Part shown: piece after piece, positions 32,496 to 40,860 of the stretch
Layout: each line of letters opens with the position of its first letter
Numbering within the stretch: position 1 is the stretch's first letter
From: JBBPZK01 sp965219175
GTDB taxonomy: Bacteria > Actinomycetota > Rubrobacteria > Rubrobacterales > Rubrobacteraceae
Direction: 5' to 3'
Assembly (NCBI GenBank): GCA_965219175.1
Contig: CBDCNI010000001.1
Coordinates: forward strand, 1,984,001-2,048,000
DNA: 64,000 bases
Notes under the pieces: generated by a model
Databases searched by the model: none
What the model saw: the letters and a program-made list of their open reading frames with translations, nothing else
Told to the model about the DNA's origin: nothing
Program-made: the position numbers and the translations under genes

Positions 32496-34307
32496 CTATC
32501 GGTTTCGGATTTCTTCGGCGTACTCGACGAGTTTGCCCTTGGCGGCCTGCAGCGCGATCCTCACTGACGCGGGGTCCCCCTTGAGCATCGCCTCGCTTAT
32601 CCCCTCTGCCTGCTCCAGCCGGATGTGCGGCGGCAGCGGTGGAACCTCTGGGTCGGTGATCGCCTCGAAGAGGACGGGCCGGTCAGCCCCGAGCGCCTCG
32701 TCCCAGGCGGACGCCACGTCGTCGGGGTTGTCCACACGGATGCCCTTGAGACCGAGCAACTCAGCGTAACGGGCGAACGGGAAGTCGGTCACGACCTGCG
32801 ACGCTTCGAGCTTCGGGTCGCCGGCCATTACGCGCTGTTCCCAGGTAACCTGATTCAAGTCGTTGTTATGTAACACTAATATAATGAGGCGTGGGTCTTC
32901 CCACCGGTGCCAGTATCTCACGATGTCGTTCATAGCGGCGTTGCCGATCATCTGCATCGCGCCGTCGCCGACCGTGGCGATCACCGGCCGGTCCGGGTGG
33001 GCGAACTTGGCCGAGATCGCGTACGGCACGGCGGCGCACATCGTCGCCAGGTTCCCCGAAAGTCCGGCCATCATGCCGTCACGCAGCTTGAGGTGGCGTG
33101 CCCACCAGTTGGTGCCCGAGCCCGAGTCAGCGGTCAGGATGCACCGTTCAGGGATGCGGGGAGAAAGCTCGTGGAAGACCCTCTGGGGGTTCAGCGGCTC
33201 GGCGTCCTCCATCGCCCGGTCTTCGAGGATCTTCCACCAGGTCGAGACATCCTTCTCTATCTTCTCCCGCCAGGAGCGGTCCTGCTTGCGCTCCAGGTGC
33301 GGGATGAGAGCCTTCAGGGTTTCTTTAGCGTCGCCGACCAGGTTAACCTCCATCGGATAGCGGAGACCGATCATGGTGCCGTCGATGTCTATCTGGACGC
33401 CGCGGGCCTGGCCTTCGGGCGGCAGCCACTCCGAATATGGGAAGCTGGATCCCACCATGAACAAAGTGTCGCAGTTCTCCATCATGTCGTCGGTCGGCTT
33501 CGTGCCGAGCAGCCCGCACGCCCCGGTGACGTAGGGCAGGTCGTCCGGCAGAACGGCCCGGCCGTTCAGGGCTTTCGCCACCCCGCAACCGAGAATGTCC
33601 GCCACCTGCTTGATCTCATCGACCGCGCCGTACGCCCCGCCACCGATCAGCATCGAGACCTTCTCGCCCGCGTTCAGCGCCTCGGCGGCCCGTTTGATGT
33701 CGGCCTCGACCGGGACAATGTGGGGGAAGGTTATGTTCGTACCGGAGTACGTGACGCCCTCGCCGGAGTAGATGGCGCCGTGCTGACGCGGAGGCTCGCT
33801 GTGCTCCATCTCAGCCACGTCGTCGGGCACGATGATGCACGTTACCGACCGGGTGGCCTGGGCTATGCGCATGGCCCGGTCCACGAGGTGGCGTGCTTGA
33901 GCCGGGACCATGCAGTACGCCACGAACTCGCTCGCCACGTCCTTGTATAGCGTCTGGAGGTCAACCTCCTGCTGGAAGCTCCCGCCGAGCGACATCCGCT
34001 TCTGCTGCCCGATAATGGCTACAACCGGCTGATGGTCCAGCTTCGCGTCGTAGAGTCCGTTCAACAAGTGTATGGCCCCGCCGCCCGAGGTCGCCATGCA
34101 CACGCCGGTCTCTCCGGTGAACTTGGCGTGGGCGCTGGCGGCGAAGGAGGCGATCTCCTCGTGGGCCATCTGGGTGAACTCCAACTCCTCCACGTCGTGG
34201 AAGGCGCCCAGGAGGCCGTTGATGCCGTCTCCGGGAAAGCCGTAGACCCTCTTTACTCCCCACTCCACCAACCGGTTGAGCATGAACTCCGCTGTGTTCT
34301 GCGCCAT
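32496..34307 (-). CDS. Thiamine-pyrophosphate-dependent enzyme (pyruvate oxidase/acetolactate synthase-like)
   Basis: The 603-aa protein has the three TPP-enzyme domains. The N-terminal Pyr domain contains RVYGFPGDGINGLLGA and the catalytic Glu in MAHEEIASFAA. The central domain follows, and the PP domain has VGDGAMQMIGNAAMNDIVRYW and ILVLHNNDLNQVTWEQR. The layout resembles quinone-dependent pyruvate oxidases, but other decarboxylase or ligase activities are possible. With the downstream enolase-superfamily and FAD-oxidase genes it suggests breakdown of sugar acids to two- or three-carbon acids. Confidence 0.85.
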   Translation of the reverse strand: MAQNTAEFMLNRLVEWGVKRVYGFPGDGINGLLGAFHDVEELEFTQMAHEEIASFAASAHAKFTGETGVCMATSGGGAIHLLNGLYDAKLDHQPVVAIIGQQKRMSLGGSFQQEVDLQTLYKDVASEFVAYCMVPAQARHLVDRAMRIAQATRSVTCIIVPDDVAEMEHSEPPRQHGAIYSGEGVTYSGTNITFPHIVPVEADIKRAAEALNAGEKVSMLIGGGAYGAVDEIKQVADILGCGVAKALNGRAVLPDDLPYVTGACGLLGTKPTDDMMENCDTLFMVGSSFPYSEWLPPEGQARGVQIDIDGTMIGLRYPMEVNLVGDAKETLKALIPHLERKQDRSWREKIEKDVSTWWKILEDRAMEDAEPLNPQRVFHELSPRIPERCILTADSGSGTNWWARHLKLRDGMMAGLSGNLATMCAAVPYAISAKFAHPDRPVIATVGDGAMQMIGNAAMNDIVRYWHRWEDPRLIILVLHNNDLNQVTWEQRVMAGDPKLEASQVVTDFPFARYAELLGLKGIRVDNPDDVASAWDEALGADRPVLFEAITDPEVPPLPPHIRLEQAEGISEAMLKGDPASVRIALQAAKGKLVEYAEEIRNR

Positions 34308-34337
34308 CGTAACTTCTCCTCTCCGCTTACTCTGTGC

Positions 34338-34718
34338 TTACTCGTTGCTCGCGTACGCTATGGTGCTCAGTACCGCGTTCTCCGCCTGCCGGGAATCCAG
34401 CCTTGTGTGCTGAACCACTATCGGGACGTCAGACTCGATCACGCTGGCGTAATCCGTATCCGTCGGGATCTTCTCCGGGTCTTCGAGCCCATTGAAACGG
34501 ACGTGGCTCGTGCGCCGTGGCGGAACAGTAACCCGGTAAGGTCCGGCCGGCTCCCGATCCGAGAAGTAAATCGTGATCTCTACGTGCGCCTCTTCATCCG
34601 ATGTGTTGAGCAAACACGCCGTCTCGTGGCTCGTAAACAACGGCTCCGGGCCGTTGCTCCAACTCGGGATAAAGCCCTCCGCTATCGCCCAACGCCTGCG
34701 CCCAATAGATTCACTCAC
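34338..34718 (-). CDS. Sensory-rhodopsin-transducer (ASRT) family protein
   Basis: The 126-aa protein begins IGRRRWAIAEGFIPSWSNGPEP and contains HETACLLNTSDEEAHVEITIYFSDREPAGPY, TVPPRRTSHVRFNGL and SDVPIVVQHTRLDSRQ, matching the Anabaena sensory rhodopsin transducer family. Comparative work has proposed that this superfamily binds small molecules, often beside sugar-metabolism genes. No rhodopsin gene is here, and the neighbour is a TPP enzyme 30 bases downstream, which fits a metabolite-binding role in this operon. Cytoplasmic, no helices predicted to span the membrane. Confidence 0.8.
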   Translation of the reverse strand: MSESIGRRRWAIAEGFIPSWSNGPEPLFTSHETACLLNTSDEEAHVEITIYFSDREPAGPYRVTVPPRRTSHVRFNGLEDPEKIPTDTDYASVIESDVPIVVQHTRLDSRQAENAVLSTIAYASNE

Positions 34719-34887
34719 CAGAAAATCATCCTCCCCATAGTCCGAAATACGGAGCCGGAACCCTCGCGCTGTCGCCTGAATTCAGAGCTTCCATTCTCCC
34801 GGCGAGGCCGTCCGCAATAATACATTTCACACTTTCGTAGGATTACCCGAAAGATTGTAAATAGCCACAGGATACGGTTAGCCGGTC

Positions 34888-34913
34888 GTAAAGAAAGTAT
34901 TAAGGTTCTTTAA
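34888..34913 (+). promoter_or_regulatory. 26-bp conserved block, copy 1
   Basis: GTAAAGA, five bases, then TTAAGGTTCTTTAA. The same arrangement, 22 of 26 bases identical, occurs at 41742-41767. It lies in AT-rich DNA 76 bases ahead of ATG 34990 and looks like a regulator site or promoter element. Confidence 0.5.
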
Positions 34914-34989
34914 TAGGGGACGGCCCGGCTTCCGGCTGGCGCTCGAAAGAGGTAATTTAGTGGTGGTGAGCCCAGAGAGAAAGGTGGAG

Positions 34990-35238
34990 ATGAGCCAGAA
35001 TACGGACCATAGGATACTGCCGAAAGGTGCGATCCTCGCCGCTATCGGCCTCATTTTGGCGATAGTGAGCGCGTTCTACATCTCCGCCGCCACGGCCTTC
35101 TTCGGGATCGTACTCGGCGGCCTGGCTTACGCGCGAGGAGGACGCCGCTTCGCGGTCTTGGTCGTCATACTATCGACCATAGCGCTCTTTATCGGGTTGT
35201 TCGTAGGCCAGAGCGCGGTACCGGGGTCTTACAGCTAG
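34990..35238 (+). CDS. Small membrane protein, function unknown
   Basis: I do not recognise a characterised family. The 82-aa product has a short polar N-terminus (MSQNTDHRILPKG), then two or three closely spaced hydrophobic helices (GAILAAIGLILAIVSAFYI; FAVLVVILSTIALFIGLFVG) joined by an Arg/Gly turn. ATG 34990 follows AGAAAGGTGGAG; a GTG 30 bases upstream is less likely. It runs ahead of the DUF4352-like gene, and the conserved block at 34888 lies upstream. Confidence 0.65.
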   Translation: MSQNTDHRILPKGAILAAIGLILAIVSAFYISAATAFFGIVLGGLAYARGGRRFAVLVVILSTIALFIGLFVGQSAVPGSYS

Positions 35239-35310
35239 TGAGGTCGGCGTGTTCGGTTGCGGACCCTGGCGGACCCGGCATTGTAACCCTGAGGGAAAGG
35301 ACGTGAGGTT

Positions 35311-35913
35311 ATGGTGAAGTATCTGGCCGGCACGCTAGGTTTGGTCGCCCTGTGCGCGGCGCTCGTGATCGGGTGGTTGGCGGCGACCGGGATTTTCAGC
35401 TACGCTCCTATATCTTTTCTGACGTACCGCTCCGAACCGAGCCGGCCGGACCTCGGGCCGTTGACCACGCAGAAGGCTCAACTCTCTAAAAAGACCTTCA
35501 CCGCCGGAGACGTCCGCTGGACCATTACCAGCGTCCGTCACGTAAACAAGCTAAAGGCTTTCGCCTATCCGCCCAAGAGCGAACGCGGCGACTTCGTGGT
35601 GGTGTCCTTCGAGGCCAAGAACACTTCCAAGAGCCCGGTGACGCTCTCCAAGGAGCTGATGGACCTGACGAAGGATGGAGAAGTGATCCCCCCCGCAGCG
35701 GTAACCAATACCGAATACGTCCCCCCCGAAAAGGACCTGCTCTTTACCGAGGTCGGCCTCCTCGCGCCGGGCGAGCGCAAGAAAGGCACGGTCAACTTCG
35801 ACCTGGACCCGTACAGCGTGAAGTCCCAAGCGAAGCTCAAAGGTGTCGAGCTAGAGATCAAAAACAACAACCTGTCCACGGGCAAGAGTGAGTCACTGGA
35901 CCTGAAGTTCTAA
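35311..35913 (+). CDS. Exported or membrane-anchored DUF4352-like protein
   Basis: The 200-aa protein has one N-terminal hydrophobic segment (LAGTLGLVALCAALVIGWLAATG, about residues 5-27), a signal anchor with no lipobox of the right form. The outer domain is beta-rich: VRWTITSVRHV, FVVVSFEAKNTSKSPVTL, LLAPGERKKGTVNFDLD, and a final ELEIKNNN-type strand. That matches the immunoglobulin-like DUF4352 fold. The role is unknown. It ends in a hairpin shared with the convergent respiratory operon. Confidence 0.75.
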   Translation: MVKYLAGTLGLVALCAALVIGWLAATGIFSYAPISFLTYRSEPSRPDLGPLTTQKAQLSKKTFTAGDVRWTITSVRHVNKLKAFAYPPKSERGDFVVVSFEAKNTSKSPVTLSKELMDLTKDGEVIPPAAVTNTEYVPPEKDLLFTEVGLLAPGERKKGTVNFDLDPYSVKSQAKLKGVELEIKNNNLSTGKSESLDLKF

Positions 35914-35922
35914 AAGAGCGGA

Positions 35923-35952
35923 AAAGAGGCCGAAGGATTCACGGCCCCTCTT
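35923..35952. terminator. Bidirectional hairpin between convergent operons
   Basis: AAGAGGCCG pairs with CGG-CC-CCTCTT, with a two-base bulge, over a 9-nt loop. On the minus strand it is followed by TTTT, so it should end the respiratory operon; on the plus strand it follows the DUF4352-like gene. Confidence 0.6.
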
Positions 35953-35960
35953 ACTGCTGC

Positions 35961-36101
35961 CTAATCTCCTTCTTCCTCGCCTTTGCCGATCCAGTGCAGG
36001 AATAGCGCCACGCTGGGTACGCCGGTCAGGATCACGACGAGCGCTATAAAGAAGCGCAGGACGGGAGGCAGGAGGGCTAGTTCCAGCATCATCCCGCTCA
36101 C
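35961..36101 (-). CDS. 46-aa single-helix membrane peptide at the end of the respiratory operon
   Basis: The frame starts with GTG 36101-36099, whose last bases overlap the TGA of the bd-like subunit gene (GTGA), the classic sign of translational coupling. The product is 46 residues: a short start (VSGMMLELALLPP), one strong hydrophobic helix (RFFIALVVILTGVPSVALFLHW) and a charged acidic tail (GKGEEEGD). The terminator hairpin follows at once. Size and placement recall CydX/CydS-like small subunits of bd oxidases, but I see no sequence match that proves this. It falls below usual gene-calling cutoffs. Confidence 0.65.
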   Translation of the reverse strand: MSGMMLELALLPPVLRFFIALVVILTGVPSVALFLHWIGKGEEEGD

Positions 36102-37459
36102 GGCGCCGGGCTCACGTTCTTGGGACATCCTCCACTAACATAGTTCTGGCCGTGGAGGGTCATGCAGTTGTAGACCAGCCAGCCGCCGTTGGGGCCTCCG
36201 CCTCCCCGCCGGGCCGTCTCCCTGGCATAGCCCATCGTCATCATCGTCGCCACCACGGTCACGGCGCAGATCATCAGGGCGTACTGGCTCACACGCCCAG
36301 CCTGTCCCCAGTTAAAGCCGCTGGCAGCCGCCTTCAGGTACATCCCGAGCGCGAAAACACCGACCAGCATGATCCCTATGAGCCCGATAAACTTCCACGG
36401 GTACATGCCGCCGAGCGGTATCAGGGCGGGTTGTCCGATCGGGTATCCGTAGGGCAGGTGCGGGCCGAAGACTAGACCGATCTGGGGTATCAAGTACCCG
36501 TCGGCCGGGATAACGTTCAGCACGGAGAACAGGATCATGAAACACAAGGCGCCGATGGTCATGTTTCGTAAAGTGGGCATCGGTTTTGTCGCGAACTTCA
36601 GCTTGTGCAAGCAGTAGTACACGGAGGAGATAGCCATGATCCCTAGCTCTATGACGAGTAAGTTAAAGAGCCAGGCTTTGGGACCGAGCATCAGGTAGTT
36701 GAAGGCGTCGGGGTTCGAGGCCCGGATCTCCTTCATGTACCCGTAGCCTATGACGGGCTGCAAGAGCATGAACCCGAAGCCCCACAGGATGCCCCAGTGA
36801 CCGAGCCAATCGTAGTATTCCCGGTCGCTCTCTTTACGACTCCTCAGGTAGCTGTAGGCGGCCCATCCCGCGACCAGGAAGCCGGTATAGGAGAGGTTGC
36901 CGACGAAGCGGTGCATGTTCAGGGGCATGTAGGTCGGGTTCATGAACGTCCATCCGACTTGCGTCGGCGGCGCCTGGGAGGGAGTGAGCATGTAGCCGGC
37001 CACCACGTTGATGAGGGTCTGCTGGGCGAGCCCGAAGAGCCCGCCGGTGAAACCGAAGATCACGTGCAGGTTCTTGCGGTAGGCCATCTTGTCCCAGGCA
37101 TGATACCAAGCGTAGACCGTTATGACCTCGCCGACGAACATGAAGGCTTCTCCGAGGAGCACCCAGAAAAAGACGTTCTGCATGTACGACCAGAAGACCG
37201 GGAAGAGGGTCATCAGGGCGAACAGGAACGTGAAGGCGATAGCCGAGCCCGTCGTGAAGAGGAGCAGCGTAAACTTGGCGGCGCTTCGGGCGAAGCGGTC
37301 GTAGTGGGGTTGTTTAGTGATCATACCCACGTACTCGCTCGTCGGCGCTATCAAGGTTACGCCGACGACGAAGGCGGCGATCAGGATGTGAGGCACGACG
37401 AGGAGCGGGATGATGACATCCTTCCCAATTCCCGCTATCTGAAGGTTGCCTACAGGCAC
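36098..37459 (-). CDS. Cytochrome bd oxidase subunit I-like (CydA-related) protein
   Basis: The 453-aa protein has about nine helices. An N-terminal His24 in VVPHILIAAFVVGVTL sits where CydA has a heme ligand. GEAFMFVGEVITVYAWYHAW resembles the CydA helix with conserved Glu residues, and LNMHRFVGNLSYTGF matches the His-containing helix shared with the second paralogue at 39468. There is no normal Q-loop that I can identify. The C-terminus reads YNCMTLHGQNYVSGGCP, like a c-type heme site with its second Cys lost. In the operon it follows the subunit-IV-like gene, so it probably works with a b6f-type complex. Confidence 0.75.
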   Translation of the reverse strand: MPVGNLQIAGIGKDVIIPLLVVPHILIAAFVVGVTLIAPTSEYVGMITKQPHYDRFARSAAKFTLLLFTTGSAIAFTFLFALMTLFPVFWSYMQNVFFWVLLGEAFMFVGEVITVYAWYHAWDKMAYRKNLHVIFGFTGGLFGLAQQTLINVVAGYMLTPSQAPPTQVGWTFMNPTYMPLNMHRFVGNLSYTGFLVAGWAAYSYLRSRKESDREYYDWLGHWGILWGFGFMLLQPVIGYGYMKEIRASNPDAFNYLMLGPKAWLFNLLVIELGIMAISSVYYCLHKLKFATKPMPTLRNMTIGALCFMILFSVLNVIPADGYLIPQIGLVFGPHLPYGYPIGQPALIPLGGMYPWKFIGLIGIMLVGVFALGMYLKAAASGFNWGQAGRVSQYALMICAVTVVATMMTMGYARETARRGGGGPNGGWLVYNCMTLHGQNYVSGGCPKNVSPAP

Positions 37460-37481
37460 TTTGGTCTACCTCTCTATCTCT

Positions 37482-37979
37482 CTAACCGGCCGGGGATCCG
37501 CCGGTGAAGTTCATTATCCTGGTCACGCCCAGCAACAGATTCGTTATTACTACCAGGATCACCAACAGGCTCACCATGATCATGAACGGCCGCTGGGCCG
37601 GGCTGTAGACCGGCTCTGTATCTATCCACGGGACCGCGAACAATAGCAGGGCGAACAGCGTAGGTATGACTATCGCCCCGAAGGGTATGAGCGCGTAACC
37701 GGGGAAGAATATGAGCATCTGATCGTAGAAGAAGAAGAACCACTCCGGCCGCGGCACGTAGTCCGTGGTGCTTATATCCATCGGCTCCGTGAGCGGCGTG
37801 GGCAGTATGTACGCCAGCGCCACCACGACCAGGAGTAGGATAAAAGAGACTGTCAGGTCAGCCATAATCTGTCCGGGGAAGAAGCTCTCCGTCCGGTCTG
37901 GGAAGTCAAAGACGTTCTCTTCGGTCACTTCCTCCGTCTCGATAGGTCTCGCGTGTCCTTTTGCCTTTACATACACCAC
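37482..37979 (-). CDS. Cytochrome b6f subunit IV-like protein
   Basis: The 165-aa protein corresponds to the C-terminal half of cytochrome b. A leading acidic segment is followed by a helix (MADLTVSFILLLVVVALAYI), LTEPMDISTT, and the quinol-site motif PEWFFFFYDQM (PEWY equivalent), then two more helices (PFGAIVIPTLFALLLFAVPW; FMIMVSLLVILVVITNLLL). It should form the quinol-oxidising site with the b6-like and Rieske proteins of the same operon. Split b6/IV organisation, not a fused cytochrome b, is seen. Confidence 0.85.
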   Translation of the reverse strand: MVYVKAKGHARPIETEEVTEENVFDFPDRTESFFPGQIMADLTVSFILLLVVVALAYILPTPLTEPMDISTTDYVPRPEWFFFFYDQMLIFFPGYALIPFGAIVIPTLFALLLFAVPWIDTEPVYSPAQRPFMIMVSLLVILVVITNLLLGVTRIMNFTGGSPAG

Positions 37980-38029
37980 CCCGCTACGCCTCCAATTCCC
38001 GGTCTGTCTTCGTGGTTTCCATGACTTCT

Positions 38030-38809
38030 CTACTCCTCGACGAGTTCATCCTCTTCCTCTTCCGTCTCGGTTAGTGCTTCGATCTGGCGCGTCTTGCGAA
38101 GTTTCGCCAGTCGCTCTGAGTATTCGAACGCCGCACCAAACTCGCCGTGCAGGCGAAGCAAGAACAAGTGAGCCCCGATCAGGGGGGCGAGGGCCGCCGG
38201 CACGAGCCAGACGTGGATGGTAAAGAGCCTCGTCAGGGTCGCCGGCCCGACCGTGTCTCCGCCGAGGAGTGCTGCCACCAGCCAACTGCCGACAAACGGT
38301 GTGTAGGAGGCTATCTTCACGCCGACCTCCCACCCGTAGAAGCCTTCCTGGTCCCAGCGCATCGCGTACCCGGTAAAAGCGAGGATGGTGACCAGGAAGA
38401 TCAGGGCGACCCCGACGACCCAGTTCAGCTCGCGCGGGGCCTTGTAGGAGCCGCTAATGAACGTCCGCATCATATGCAGACCTATAACCAGGAGCAGCAA
38501 ATTCGCCGACCAGAAATGGATACCCCGGATCATCTTCCCAAAATACACGCTGTTCATGATGTAGTAGATAGAATCCCACGCGTGATCCGCCGACGGCACG
38601 TAGTAAAAGAGCAACAAGATGCCGGTCAGGAACTGTAACGTTATGAGGAAAAGTGTCGCGCTCCCCAGGGTATAGAGCCACTTTCCACGGCTCGCCACGG
38701 GCTCCGCGGCGAATTTCTTCGCCAACGAGACGAGGCTCATGCGGCTTTCGAGCCAGTCGAGGGTCATGTGGGTCAGCTCTAAGGTACGCAACCGGATTTT
38801 GCCTATCAT
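38030..38809 (-). CDS. Cytochrome b6-like protein
   Basis: The 259-aa protein has four helices and four heme-ligating histidines: His98 and His112 (spacing 14), His199 and His214 (spacing 15). The 15-residue spacing of the second pair is the b6 type, as against 14 in bc1 cytochromes. RWDQEGFYGWEVGVKIASYTPFVG matches the cd-loop region near the quinol site. A Glu/Asp-rich C-terminal tail follows. It binds two b hemes and moves electrons across the membrane in a quinol:acceptor oxidoreductase. Confidence 0.9.
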   Translation of the reverse strand: MIGKIRLRTLELTHMTLDWLESRMSLVSLAKKFAAEPVASRGKWLYTLGSATLFLITLQFLTGILLLFYYVPSADHAWDSIYYIMNSVYFGKMIRGIHFWSANLLLLVIGLHMMRTFISGSYKAPRELNWVVGVALIFLVTILAFTGYAMRWDQEGFYGWEVGVKIASYTPFVGSWLVAALLGGDTVGPATLTRLFTIHVWLVPAALAPLIGAHLFLLRLHGEFGAAFEYSERLAKLRKTRQIEALTETEEEEDELVEE

Positions 38810-38825
38810 CCCTGCCCTTCCTCTT

Positions 38826-39449
38826 TCAAACTACCCACGGCCTGCCCTGCTCCCACTTGTGCTTTATGCGGATGCTCCCGTCTTCACGGATCTGGAACAT
38901 GTAGCGCCAGAGGCCGTGGGGCGGCGGCCCGCCTACGTGGGTCCCGTTTATGCTGTAGATCCCACCGTGGCACGGGCAGAGGATCTGGCCGCGATCCGCC
39001 CTCCACCTCGTCGGACACCCGAGATGCGCGCAAGCGTTTGACATGACGTTCAGCTTCGTGCCGAGTTCTTTGATCTCCGACTCGCCGAGCGTTCCGCTGG
39101 TCTTGTCCTTGATAAACCCAGGACGCTTGCCGTCGTGCCAGGAAATGAGCGCCGTCTCTACGAGTTCCCCCGGCTTGGAGGCCAAAACGCCGGACTTGTA
39201 GGTCTGTTTCTGGGTAAACTTCGTCCTAACCGCCAAGACGTCTTCCTCCGGGATTTCGTACACGGACGCAAGCTCCACCCAATCGTCCGGGACGTCGGAC
39301 TTGCCGAGAGCAACGGTCTTTATAGACGGGTCCAGGAAGTAGACGACCGGCGGGATGGTCAGCAGGGCGCCCATGATCGAACCCATAAAGCCGAGCGCCA
39401 GGAACTGTCCGCGGGTTACGGGGTCCTGCTGTGACTCTTCTTCCGGCAA
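38826..39449 (-). CDS. Rieske iron-sulfur protein
   Basis: The 207-aa protein has one N-terminal helix (FLALGFMGSIMGALLTIPPVVYFL) and a Rieske fold with CAHLGC (Cys140, His142, Cys145) and CPCHGG (Cys158, Cys160, His161), all six key residues present. The tail GPPPHGLWRYMFQ supplies the Pro loop. It passes electrons from quinol to the next carrier. There is no twin-Arg in the N-terminus, though TRGQFLALG could be read by the Tat system weakly. It lies between the b6-like and second bd-like genes. Confidence 0.93.
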   Translation of the reverse strand: MPEEESQQDPVTRGQFLALGFMGSIMGALLTIPPVVYFLDPSIKTVALGKSDVPDDWVELASVYEIPEEDVLAVRTKFTQKQTYKSGVLASKPGELVETALISWHDGKRPGFIKDKTSGTLGESEIKELGTKLNVMSNACAHLGCPTRWRADRGQILCPCHGGIYSINGTHVGGPPPHGLWRYMFQIREDGSIRIKHKWEQGRPWVV

Positions 39450-39467
39450 GCTTCCTCCTCCCGGTCT

Positions 39468-40853
39468 CTAGGGTTTCGTCGTCTGCTGCTGTAGCTGCTC
39501 GTGTCCGATAGGACGCTCGTTCTGGACGGTGTACTTCTGTTGGCCGTAGATGGTGTAGGGCGAGCGGGAGTTGGACTTCATAAAGCCCATGTTCAGTGAG
39601 ATCACCGCCGCCAGGACTCCCAGGGAAAGAAGCACGGCCCGGTAGCCGCTTCCGGGGCTCCCGTACTCGAACGAGCGTCGGCTCCGCACGTAGGCGAAGA
39701 GCGCCCCGGAGGTCGCCAGCACCATGATGAGGAGCGCTATGTACCGCGCCCAGAACACGGGGAACATCGCGATAGGCGACACGGAGTACAACCCCGCTAC
39801 CGCCGCCAAAAGCCCGAGAAACCGTATCGGCAAGCGTCCGGCCCGCTCCGGGTGCCTGACCGCCCCGAGGTACATCGCGGCACTCGCGAAAACGAAGAGC
39901 AAGACAACCATCAAGAGGTTGATGTACAGGAGGTTGGAAGTCCAACTCCCCGCGCCGGGTCCTGTACCAACGAGCCGGTCGTAAGGCCCGCCGGTCCCCT
40001 TGATGGGGAGGTTGCCGGGGTTATAGCCAAGTTTCATCATGGAGTAGGTGACGGCGAAACCGGCGAACGGCTGGAGCAGCAGAAACCCCGTCCCCCACAC
40101 CACGCCCATCGAACCGGCCCAGTCGAAGAAAGCCTTGTCATCCGCCCGCCTGGCCCGCCGGTAGCTGAAAGCGGCCCAGGTCGCGACGGCGAAAGCCGGC
40201 CACGAGAGGTTTGCGAACGTCCGATGCAGGTCGAGCGGTATGAACATCGGGTTGAAGATGCTGCCCAGGGAAGAACCGATGCTGCTGAAACCGGCTCCCG
40301 TGTCGATGCTGCTACCCGCGCCTCCTCCGGTTGTCATGAACGTGTCGACGCCGGTCAGGATGGTCTGCCAGAGAAGGATAAAGAGCGCGGCCAGCACTCC
40401 GGCCGTGACGCTCTGGTGTTGGGTCCTGTAGTGGTAGATGTACGTCGCGTAGATGGTCAGGAACATCGCGACCATACCGCCCACCGGGAAGATCCAGAAG
40501 AAGTGCGTAAAGAGCGCCGAGGTAACCCTCGGGTAGAACCCCACGATGAGCACCAGGAACATACCCGCTATCGTGCCGCCGATGCTGAAGGTCAGGACGT
40601 TGAAGCGGGCGAGCGAGTGGGCCAATCGGGTCATCCACTCGTTCCCGGAGCGCTTCCCGAAGGCTTGCAAGAGCGGGGAGGCTATGGCGAACCCGATAAA
40701 CAGTTGGGCGAAGAACATGTGCATCAGCATCACGATGCCTGTCAGGCCCCGAGTCCCGAGGTAGGCGAAGTCTACGGCGGGGAGCTCCGGCCCCGTCTGG
40801 CTCTGCTGGAGCAGGAGGTAGATAAAGGCAACTGGCGGGTGTGTCATTCCCAT
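39468..40853 (-). CDS. Second cytochrome bd subunit I-like protein
   Basis: About 461 residues and nine or ten helices. LMHMFFAQLFIGFAIASPLLQAF carries the N-terminal His, FWIFPVGGMVAMFLTIYATYIYHY matches the Glu/His helix region loosely, and PLDLHRTFANLSWPAF aligns with LNMHRFVGNLSYTGF of the other paralogue. A C-terminal polar tail ends HEQLQQQTTKP. Together with the gene at 36098 it gives two CydA-like proteins in one operon and no CydB. ATG 40853 lies ten bases after the stop of the upstream gene; the ATG six bases later is possible. Confidence 0.72.
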   Translation of the reverse strand: MGMTHPPVAFIYLLLQQSQTGPELPAVDFAYLGTRGLTGIVMLMHMFFAQLFIGFAIASPLLQAFGKRSGNEWMTRLAHSLARFNVLTFSIGGTIAGMFLVLIVGFYPRVTSALFTHFFWIFPVGGMVAMFLTIYATYIYHYRTQHQSVTAGVLAALFILLWQTILTGVDTFMTTGGGAGSSIDTGAGFSSIGSSLGSIFNPMFIPLDLHRTFANLSWPAFAVATWAAFSYRRARRADDKAFFDWAGSMGVVWGTGFLLLQPFAGFAVTYSMMKLGYNPGNLPIKGTGGPYDRLVGTGPGAGSWTSNLLYINLLMVVLLFVFASAAMYLGAVRHPERAGRLPIRFLGLLAAVAGLYSVSPIAMFPVFWARYIALLIMVLATSGALFAYVRSRRSFEYGSPGSGYRAVLLSLGVLAAVISLNMGFMKSNSRSPYTIYGQQKYTVQNERPIGHEQLQQQTTKP

Positions 40854-40860
40854 AAGCTTT

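Noticed and set aside
36098..40853. Ordinary cytochrome bd oxidase (CydAB)
   Set aside because: There is no CydB, the two CydA-like proteins are paralogues, and they lie with Rieske/b6-type genes.
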